Below are positions 9,027 through 14,117 of a stretch of DNA of 14,987 nucleotides, piece after piece. The notes below the pieces were generated by a model that saw only the letters and a program-made list of their open reading frames with translations, had not been told where the DNA came from and did not search any database. Source of the stretch: Leptospira idonii (lineage in GTDB: Bacteria > Spirochaetota > Leptospiria > Leptospirales > Leptospiraceae); NCBI RefSeq assembly GCF_004770995.1, contig NZ_RQHW01000027.1, positions 1 through 14,987 on the forward strand, written 5' to 3'. The position numbers and the translations under genes are program-made. Positions within the stretch are counted from its first letter, which is position 1. Every line of letters begins with the position of its first letter.

Positions 9027-10572
9027 AAAAAAGAAATTCCAAGTCGTTTGCTAAAGTGTTCTCATTGCCGTCTTTCAATCCGCTAGTTCCACCTTTGATT
9101 TTAAACAAAAACCTGGCGCCTGCCAAAAGCCCGGATAACTTAACCCGTACTCTTTGAGGATTTGCAGTAGGAATATAATCGATTTGTTGAATTGTTGCAG
9201 ATGCTACAGGACCGGATACATAATCTATGCTGATTGCGGAAAATACACTTCCGTCTCCTGAAATTTTAAGCCTTGATGCACCTGCAGTATTGAATAATAA
9301 TTCCATCTCATATTGGATTGTACATAACACTGCATAAGTGGGAAGAATCGGATACGCTACGTTCAGATTGGGAGGAATCGGAATCGTTTGATCGATCGCA
9401 CTTCCTAAGATACAAGAGCTGTCATAAGCCCTTCCGTTCACTTGCGAAGGTACAATTGCAGTGCTTGTGAGGATATCATCCACGGTAAAATCAACGCTAT
9501 AGGATTGGTCCAATGATATTCCGCTCGCACTCGTAAAGTCTCTGCCTATACTCAATCGATAGGTTCTTCCCGATTCAAGTAGAGAAGAAGGAGAAAATTC
9601 CAATATTCTATCGCTTAGCCAAGTAAAGTTTCCCGCAATACTTGGATTAAAGCGAATTTCCCCGCTTATATTTTTCGTTTTCATCGGAGTAGAAAAATTA
9701 AATCTGAACTTATCGAATTTTGAAACACCGTTAAGAGTATTTAGGTAAGGCTCCGGTGTCAAACTTGTCCATGGTGTACCCAAAACAACGTCAGCAGAAA
9801 TAGTAGGCACTTCCAGATTGGAACCTGTACCGAAAGCAACTAAGTATTCTTTTCCGATCCCTATACCTAATTTGCTCTTTGCAGTAGGATTCACTCTCAG
9901 CCGATACGTTGCGCCCAAGGTCAAAGGACCTTTCAACTGCAAAGTAAGAACTGTGAAATCAGAATTCCATACAGGTGAATAAAGTGCAGTCGCGCCTTCA
10001 ATGCCTACGGCTGAATTAGTAGTCACAGGATCCATAGGTTCCGAAAACTGTACCATTAAATTCTTATTGAGCGGCCATCCCAACTGAATTTGATCGGAAG
10101 GAGGAGGATCGGAACTTACTACGCTAGGAGTGCTTTCCGCACCTTCCGTATAAAAAGAAGAAATAAAATTTTTTGATAATCTATTGCCGTCTTTGTCTTT
10201 CGAGGCGGAAGCATTTAACGTAAGTTCGTATCTTTTTCCTTTTGTGAGCCCTTCACCAAAGTCCAAAATCAATCTTGTGTCAAAAACCCAGGAAGGAGTA
10301 TATGAAGTATTCCCTCCTGGTGCGGATAACTGAACTGCAGATTCCATCGCCATTTTATCCATAGGTTTTGTAAAATCGATTACGATACTTGATGAAGTAG
10401 GAACGCTGCGGCTATCGTTCCCAGGATTGACAAATAAAACTTTTGGAGTCGTATAACCATCCGTAACCTGTATGCCAAGTAAGCCCATCAAATCCTCATC
10501 TGTCGGGATCTTGGTGCAATTGGCGAAAACAGATAATAAAACGATGGAAATTATTTTTTTTCTGAAAGTCAT
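9016..10572 (-). CDS. Ig-like (Big_5/SbsA-type) repeat lipoprotein A
   Basis: A 518-aa lipoprotein with a signal peptide ending at Cys19 (VFANC). Ig-like domains lie at about 42-143 (TPKVLFVNPGNDSRSVPTSS, then DFTKPMD), 148-247 (VQFSEPMDP) and 255-364 (FNFSTPMK). The C-terminal domain (about 370-518) contains Cys387 and Cys417 and ends with IKGGTSGLKD (492-501). The same closing motif, domain order and length in the next gene mark the two as a tandem paralogous pair, now well diverged. Its start codon overlaps the stop of the upstream TPR gene as ATGA, with AAGG 4 nt ahead of the ATG. Likely anchored by lipid to the inner or outer membrane, possibly surface-exposed; the function is not recognisable beyond the fold. 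Confidence 0.85.
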   Translation of the reverse strand: MTFRKKIISIVLLSVFANCTKIPTDEDLMGLLGIQVTDGYTTPKVLFVNPGNDSRSVPTSSSIVIDFTKPMDKMAMESAVQLSAPGGNTSYTPSWVFDTRLILDFGEGLTKGKRYELTLNASASKDKDGNRLSKNFISSFYTEGAESTPSVVSSDPPPSDQIQLGWPLNKNLMVQFSEPMDPVTTNSAVGIEGATALYSPVWNSDFTVLTLQLKGPLTLGATYRLRVNPTAKSKLGIGIGKEYLVAFGTGSNLEVPTISADVVLGTPWTSLTPEPYLNTLNGVSKFDKFRFNFSTPMKTKNISGEIRFNPSIAGNFTWLSDRILEFSPSSLLESGRTYRLSIGRDFTSASGISLDQSYSVDFTVDDILTSTAIVPSQVNGRAYDSSCILGSAIDQTIPIPPNLNVAYPILPTYAVLCTIQYEMELLFNTAGASRLKISGDGSVFSAISIDYVSGPVASATIQQIDYIPTANPQRVRVKLSGLLAGARFLFKIKGGTSGLKDGNENTLANDLEFLFYGN

Positions 10573-11192
10573 TTTGCCTTTTTTGATTCTTTTTTGACCG
10601 ATGTCGCAGAAGAAGCGACAGGCGTAACGGAAGGTTTATTTAGACTTTCATAATCTAGACCGGCATTTTTGTAGATCTCAACTAAATCGCGTTTGATTTT
10701 ATCGACTCTTTTGGAGATTTCAATTCCATGATTATATTGAATCAAAGCATCCTTAACATTACCTTCCTGCTCAAATAGTTTTCCCAAATAATAATGAGAA
10801 TCGATTTGGTTGTCATCATACTGAACTGCCAATGTTAAATATTTCTTGGCTTCTGTTCTCTTATCGGAACTGAGCATATATATTTTTCCGATCCAAGTCA
10901 AAGAAGCCGCGTTACCAGGATAATCCGACTCAATCGTTTGAAAGGTTTTTAAGGCATCTTCATACTTTCCTAGATAGTATTCGGATTTGCCTTTCATCAG
11001 CCGAGGAGGAAGAAAAGAAGAATCCGCACTTGCTGCTTCAGAAAATTCAATAATTGCTTTCTCTAATTTCTTTTTTGAATAATACTCAATTCCTTTCGCA
11101 TAATGATCAATTGCTTTATCCTTATCTTTGCAATAGAAGGATGAGAAAATAAATGCGGAAAGAAGAACGAATTGGATTAGTTTTTTATACAT
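10569..11192 (-). CDS. TPR-repeat lipoprotein
   Basis: A 207-aa protein with a hydrophobic signal and a likely lipidated Cys21 (SSFYC). The mature part is almost entirely tetratricopeptide-like helix pairs: about 26-59 (AIDHYAKGIEYYSKKKLEKA), 62-93 (KGKSEYYLGKYEDALKTF), 97-127 and 132-165 (SHYYLGKLFEQEGNVKDALI). The Ser/Thr/Lys-rich tail from about 187 looks disordered. TPR proteins act as protein-protein adaptors; a periplasm-facing lipoprotein of this size resembles assembly factors such as PilF or BamD in plan, but no specific homology to them is claimed. The stop overlaps the next gene's ATG by 4 nt, and the start lies 6 nt after the preceding stop, so it sits in the middle of the operon. 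Its partner is probably another product of the same unit, by context only. Confidence 0.82.
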   Translation of the reverse strand: MYKKLIQFVLLSAFIFSSFYCKDKDKAIDHYAKGIEYYSKKKLEKAIIEFSEAASADSSFLPPRLMKGKSEYYLGKYEDALKTFQTIESDYPGNAASLTWIGKIYMLSSDKRTEAKKYLTLAVQYDDNQIDSHYYLGKLFEQEGNVKDALIQYNHGIEISKRVDKIKRDLVEIYKNAGLDYESLNKPSVTPVASSATSVKKESKKAK

Positions 11193-11198
11193 TATTAA

Positions 11199-11813
11199 TT
11201 ACTTATTTACCGGAAAAACTGTTACTTTGTTTTGAATTTTAAGCTTTGCGATCATGAGTTTAATATCCTCTTGTCTCTTCTTGGAATTTAGTTCCAACCT
11301 TCTCCAAACGACAAGTTCCGCTAACATCTTTTCCTCTTCTTTGGAAATCTTTTCCTTCAGAATTCCTTTTGCTTTCATTTCGTTTACGATATCAGAATCG
11401 TAATCGAAATTTCTGTAATCTTTCACCCCGCCGGTCTTTTCAAAAAAGTAATAATCAATTACTCCTTTAGTTAAATACGGAGTAATAAATTCCTTAAAAT
11501 CTTTGGATTTAAAATCTACTTCTTGTCGCGCCTGTTGCAACAATACGGTTTCTTCTATATATCCGTTTAAATATAATTCCGCCTCAACCGGTGACAAGAA
11601 AGGGTTTTTCTTTTCAAGAATGATTCTCCGAAACCTGGTTTCGTCCCTAAATTTGGACAAAGAGAACTTTTTTTCGCCTAATTGAAATAAGGAAGGCGTC
11701 CCTTCCCTGTCGGAAAGGATCTCTCCTATTAAATCATAAACCGATTCTCCTTTGCCACATGACACAAAAAGAAAAGAAGCGGTAACTACTGCACAAAAAG
11801 CTCGAAATTTCAT
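11199..11813 (-). CDS. Small SurA/PpiC-like helical lipoprotein (no visible PPIase domain)
   Basis: A 204-aa lipoprotein, signal peptide ending at Cys19 (FVSCG). After a short linker, the segment from about 43 (FQLGEKKFSLSKFRDETRF) followed by helices with LNGYIEETVLLQQARQE (82-98) resembles the N-terminal chaperone part of SurA/PrsA/PpiC proteins. There a strand-helix element precedes an 'l..lI...ll...A' helix. The remainder (about 101-196) is charged helix, closing with a short strand at about 197-202 (VTVFPV). The parvulin catalytic domain seems absent, so if related it would be a chaperone-only version. It overlaps the upstream TPR gene by ATGA. Assignment rests on pattern recognition only; the safe label is a hypothetical lipoprotein with a SurA-N-like fold. 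In context it could assist folding of the Ig-like lipoproteins or of an outer-membrane partner. Confidence 0.7.
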   Translation of the reverse strand: MKFRAFCAVVTASFLFVSCGKGESVYDLIGEILSDREGTPSLFQLGEKKFSLSKFRDETRFRRIILEKKNPFLSPVEAELYLNGYIEETVLLQQARQEVDFKSKDFKEFITPYLTKGVIDYYFFEKTGGVKDYRNFDYDSDIVNEMKAKGILKEKISKEEEKMLAELVVWRRLELNSKKRQEDIKLMIAKLKIQNKVTVFPVNK

Positions 11814-12388
11814 TTTTTTAACTCGATGATTCTTTGTTTTGCGTCTTTCACAGGTTGCTGCATATCAGGACTAGCTACACTAATGAATTTCTCAAAATAC
11901 TCAATTGCCGATTTTTTCTGCCCTAGTCTCATATACATTAAAGCTAAATTATAATTCGCTTCAGGGAAAGATGGGTTCGAATTCACCGCTTTTGCATAAC
12001 TTTCTTTTGCATTTTCAATGTCGCCTTTAGTCTGCAGCAAAACTCCCATATTGTAGTGAGCTCTAAAGTAACGAGAATCTACATTCAGGGATTTTTTGAA
12101 ATATTTCTCAGCTTCATCAAGCTGATTCGAAATCAAATAGCAATAACCAATATTAGAAGGATATTCAGGAGAAGTTCCGTCCAACTTAAATGCTTCTTCG
12201 AAGAGTTCTTTTGCTTTTCCAATATCTTTCGCTTGTAGGTATCGGATGCCCTCGTTGTTTTTCTCTGTTGCCTGGAATTTACTGTTCATATCTTCTGATT
12301 TTGACTCTGCACACATTTGCGAAGAGAAAATCTGCGCAAAAATAACAAAGATAACAAATATCTGCCTTTTAATCGTTGTAAGTTTCAT
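11810..12388 (-). CDS. Exported TPR-repeat protein, first gene of the operon
   Basis: A 192-aa protein with a hydrophobic N-terminal segment (about 9-22). Cys26 in SSQMC could be lipidated, although the lipobox is poor, and signal peptidase I cleavage after Ala27 is an alternative. About four tetratricopeptide repeats follow at 43-73, 74-107 (YPSNIGYCYLISNQLDEAEKY), 108-141 (AHYNMGVLLQTKGDIENAKE) and 142-175 (ANYNLALMYMRLGQKKSAIEY). The third and fourth match the TPR consensus closely (A-x-Y-N-x-G/A-x-x-x near the start, then G, then A). It is the first gene downstream of the divergent intergenic region, so it probably heads the transcript. There is no obvious Shine-Dalgarno, and a 7-bp dyad sits directly upstream of the ATG. 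Its role is presumably as a periplasmic or lipid-anchored scaffold. Confidence 0.82.
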   Translation of the reverse strand: MKLTTIKRQIFVIFVIFAQIFSSQMCAESKSEDMNSKFQATEKNNEGIRYLQAKDIGKAKELFEEAFKLDGTSPEYPSNIGYCYLISNQLDEAEKYFKKSLNVDSRYFRAHYNMGVLLQTKGDIENAKESYAKAVNSNPSFPEANYNLALMYMRLGQKKSAIEYFEKFISVASPDMQQPVKDAKQRIIELKK

Positions 12389-12408
12389 ATATAGAATATC
12401 ACTATATA
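12388..12408. repeat. Perfect 7-bp inverted repeat at the operon start codon
   Basis: TATATAG (12388-12394) and CTATATA (12402-12408) are perfect inverted arms around a 7-nt spacer (AATATCA). The dyad touches the ATG of the first operon gene and covers the best minus-strand -10 candidate. It could be an operator for a dimeric repressor or a small leader hairpin. In such AT-rich DNA a chance dyad is also plausible. Confidence 0.4.
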
Positions 12409-12485
12409 ATCATCGTATTATGAAAAGCTATTTCTTGAAAATGAAATTGACTTTTTTAATAAAATCATAATTTTACTCGTTATAC
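12389..12485. promoter_or_regulatory. Divergent intergenic region between the TPR/RND operon and the MORN gene
   Basis: This very AT-rich 97-bp stretch must hold the promoters for both directions. On the plus strand, TTGACT at 12447-12452 is a good -35 match, but no -10 box at the proper distance is convincing (TAATTT at 12468-12473 is the nearest). On the minus strand, TATAGT (complement of 12401-12406) matches five of six -10 positions but lacks a good -35. Neither gene start has a visible Shine-Dalgarno. Exact promoters cannot be fixed by eye. Confidence 0.4.
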
Positions 12486-13127
12486 ATGTTTTTACAAAAC
12501 TTAAAAAAATACCGCAAAACTATAATAATACTCTTCACAGTAATAATATTACTCGCTTCCGCAGTAATTTTTTATGTCTCAAGAGTAAGCCCTAAATGCA
12601 TCAATGGAAATTGCAAGATCGGATTCGGCACTCTGGAGCTACGTGACGGTTCTTATTATGTCGGTAGTTTCTATAATAGTAAATTCCATGACTTCGGCAC
12701 TTTTATTGCATCCAATGGAGATAAATATGAAGGTTATTGGCATCGGGGAGAAAAAAACGGATACGGAAAATATTCCTACTCCGACGGATCCATCTATGAA
12801 GGGAGCTTTAAACGAAACAAAAAAAGCGGGAAAGGAAGGTTCACTTGGCCTGACAGCACCGTTCTAGAGGGATCTTTTATTGAAGGGGAGCCCAACGGAG
12901 ACACTATAGTTACCCTTCCGAGCAAGGTTGTGCTAAAAGGTTTTTATAAAGACGGAATCGTTATAAACGGGCAAGGAATTTATATATACGACAATGGTAC
13001 TAGATACATAGGAGACTGGAAGGACGGGAAACGGCACGGTTACGGCACATTATTTTCCTCTGAAGGTGCTGCTTTGAAAACAGGAAAATGGGAAAACGAT
13101 CTATTTACTACTAATTTGGCAAAATAA
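12486..13127 (+). CDS. Membrane-anchored MORN-repeat protein
   Basis: A 213-aa protein with one N-terminal hydrophobic helix (about 11-31) that looks like a signal anchor, since no lipobox or clear signal-peptidase site is seen. After a short C-x4-C element (Cys38, Cys43) come about seven MORN units of roughly 23 residues from 46 to 203. Typical units are GFGTLELRDGSYYVGSF, GYGKYSYSDGSIYEGSF and GYGTLFSSEGAALKTGKW; the fourth to sixth are degenerate. MORN repeats form an elongated beta-sheet spiral used for protein or lipid contacts, here probably on the periplasmic side. It is transcribed divergently from the RND operon and stands alone. The ATG at 12486 follows GTTATAC with no Shine-Dalgarno. 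The biological role is unknown. Confidence 0.85.
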   Translation: MFLQNLKKYRKTIIILFTVIILLASAVIFYVSRVSPKCINGNCKIGFGTLELRDGSYYVGSFYNSKFHDFGTFIASNGDKYEGYWHRGEKNGYGKYSYSDGSIYEGSFKRNKKSGKGRFTWPDSTVLEGSFIEGEPNGDTIVTLPSKVVLKGFYKDGIVINGQGIYIYDNGTRYIGDWKDGKRHGYGTLFSSEGAALKTGKWENDLFTTNLAK

Positions 13128-13143
13128 CCCCTACCCTACTGCA

Positions 13144-13181
13144 ATTTCGAATGTTTGAACTAGCAACCAAATATTCGAAAT
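13144..13181. other. Hairpin downstream of the MORN gene
   Basis: ATTTCGAAT (13144-13152) and ATTCGAAAT (13173-13181) are perfect inverted arms. The pairing continues inward through one G-U wobble and TTTG/CAAA, giving a 14-bp stem with a 10-nt loop. It begins 17 nt past the MORN stop codon, so it may protect or end that transcript. However, it is AT-rich and has no following T-run, so it does not look like a standard intrinsic terminator. A protein-binding dyad is the alternative. Confidence 0.5.
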
Positions 13182-13238
13182 GCCATCCTGCTTAATATTG
13201 TTACCTGTGGGCTAATTTTTGTGACATATTTTTTGGTT

Positions 13239-13300
13239 TTTTTACTAAACCTTTCTTTCCCGACGAAGTACGCCGGCGTACTTCTACGTTTTTGCTAAAC
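13239..13300 (+). repeat. Direct repeat TTTTT(A/G)CTAAAC flanking the palindrome, 50 bp apart
   Basis: TTTTTACTAAAC at 13239-13250 and TTTTTGCTAAAC at 13289-13300 agree at 11 of 12 positions and lie exactly 50 bp apart, close to five helical turns. They bracket the 20-bp palindrome, so they may be auxiliary binding sites in the partition or replication control region. Two copies only; significance is uncertain. Confidence 0.45.
13265..13284. promoter_or_regulatory. Candidate parS / partition operator, copy 1 (20-bp palindrome)
   Basis: GAAGTACGCCGGCGTACTTC is a perfect 20-bp palindrome centred between 13274 and 13275, about 67 bp before the parA start. Its central 14 bp recur at the end of parA. 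A GC-rich perfect palindrome in AT-rich noncoding DNA beside parAB is the expected form of a ParB-binding centromere site. It differs from the Bacillus-type parS consensus TGTTTCACGTGAAACA, so it would be a distinct specificity. Binding is inferred. Confidence 0.7.
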
Positions 13301-13351
13301 GACATAATTTTATCTTGCCAGTATTTGAAATCGTAGCATTCTCAAATACAA

Positions 13352-14083
13352 ATGAAAATCATTACCGTAGCCAATATCAAGGGCGGGACATCCAAATCTA
13401 CTACCGCAATCCATCTTGCCATGGCATTATCCAAAAAAGGAAAAACTCTTGCAGTCGATATGGATCCTCAAGCGGATCTTTCTGATTTTTTCTTTCCGGA
13501 TGAACCGGTAGAATTTTTCGATTCAGGAAATACTTTAACCGTATTAAATGCAGAAACTACAATCGCAGAATCTGTAAAAAAATCCAACGGAGTCGACGTA
13601 TTACCCTCCATTATTGAATTATCCGATTTAAGTTATCTTGCCTCTAAAGATTTCTCAATGGTACCCCGTCTTAGAAATGTTTTACAGAAAACGGATTACA
13701 AATATATAGTTATAGATACACCAGGTTCCGGCTCAGCAGAAAACATAACTTCTTATCTGCCGGCTTCCATTATTTTGATTCCCGTCACTCCTTCCAAATG
13801 GGCAGTAAGAACCGTTGCCCAAGTATTAAAGAAGATAGAAGAAGCGGAACGGTTCGATGATGCAGGAAAGAAAAAATCAGTATATATACTTCCTTCTCAA
13901 TGGGGTAGCTCGCAAAAACAGACAGATTTGCTTGAAAAATTAAACTCAATACGCTCTCTGAAAATCTTAGATCCTATTCCTAAAAATGAAGGAATAAAGG
14001 ACCGAACTGAAACCGGCAAACCCCTACAAGAGGGCACAGGACCTTGGAAGTCTTTTGAGGCATTAGCAGATAAATTAAAATAG
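13352..14083 (+). CDS. parA: ParA/Soj-type partition ATPase
   Basis: A 243-aa ATPase driving segregation of the replicon together with ParB and a centromere site. The deviant Walker A box KGGTSKST is at 10-17, with the signature lysine Lys10 and catalytic Lys15; the usual form is KGGVGKTT, so Thr13-Ser14 is uncommon but fits K-G-G-x-x-K-S/T. Walker A' is DMDPQAD (36-42), and Walker B is YIVIDTPG with Asp122. There is no N-terminal helix-turn-helix extension, which matches the short chromosomal-type or small-plasmid ParA forms that leave operon repression to another protein. The ATG at 13352 gives the standard N-terminus. The stop codon TAG (14081-14083) shares its last base with the second palindrome, and parB starts 34 nt later, so the two genes are surely co-transcribed. 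Confidence 0.95.
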   Translation: MKIITVANIKGGTSKSTTAIHLAMALSKKGKTLAVDMDPQADLSDFFFPDEPVEFFDSGNTLTVLNAETTIAESVKKSNGVDVLPSIIELSDLSYLASKDFSMVPRLRNVLQKTDYKYIVIDTPGSGSAENITSYLPASIILIPVTPSKWAVRTVAQVLKKIEEAERFDDAGKKKSVYILPSQWGSSQKQTDLLEKLNSIRSLKILDPIPKNEGIKDRTETGKPLQEGTGPWKSFEALADKLK

Positions 14084-14096
14084 TACGCCGGCGTAC
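14083..14096. promoter_or_regulatory. Candidate parS / partition operator, copy 2 (14-bp palindrome)
   Basis: GTACGCCGGCGTAC is a perfect palindrome identical to the core of the upstream copy, centred 815 bp from it. It starts on the last base of the parA stop codon and lies in the parA-parB gap ahead of the parB ribosome binding site. Identity of the core, but not of the flanks, points to a selected protein-binding site rather than a recent duplication. Confidence 0.7.
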
Positions 14097-14107
14097 CTTA
14101 TCATATT

Positions 14108-14111
14108 GGAG
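14108..14111 (+). promoter_or_regulatory. Shine-Dalgarno of parB
   Basis: GGAG lies 6 nt before the ATG at 14118. It is the clearest ribosome binding site in the window and fixes the parB start. Confidence 0.75.
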
Positions 14112-14117
14112 CGAAAA

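Larger units (their letters stand above)
1338..12388 (-). other. Seven-gene putative operon: TPR - SurA-like - TPR - Ig - Ig - RND - RND
   Basis: Seven minus-strand genes follow each other with junctions of 4-nt overlap, 6-nt gap, 4-nt overlap, 11-nt overlap, 2-nt gap and 1-nt gap, leaving no space for internal promoters between genes or terminators. This strongly suggests a single transcript starting near 12390 and ending beyond 1338. All five upstream products carry export signals, and the last two are inner-membrane pump subunits. The convergent adaptor gene (15-1376) would supply the missing membrane-fusion component. A joint envelope complex is inferred from arrangement only. Confidence 0.75.
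13128..13351. promoter_or_regulatory. Noncoding region upstream of parA
   Basis: This 224-bp gap contains no credible ORF. It holds, left to right, a 14-bp-stem hairpin (13144-13181), a T-rich block, a 12-bp direct repeat spaced by 50 bp, and a 20-bp palindrome. CATAAT at 13303-13308 is a possible -10 box for parA; its -35 would fall inside the palindrome's right arm, which would allow autorepression, but the -35 match is poor. No Shine-Dalgarno precedes the parA ATG. Confidence 0.5.

Noticed and set aside
12604..12867. 87-codon plus-strand frame overlapping the MORN gene
   Set aside because: It is a shifted frame within the repeat region; the main frame shows clear MORN periodicity, this one shows none.
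13235..13251. Short hairpin GGTTT-N7-AAACC followed by a pyrimidine tract
   Set aside because: The stem is only 5 bp and the following tract is mixed C/T, so it is not a credible terminator.
13265..13284. 20-bp palindrome considered as an insertion-element end or recombination site
   Set aside because: No transposase, integrase or target duplication is visible, and the second copy inside the parA-parB junction fits a partition site better.
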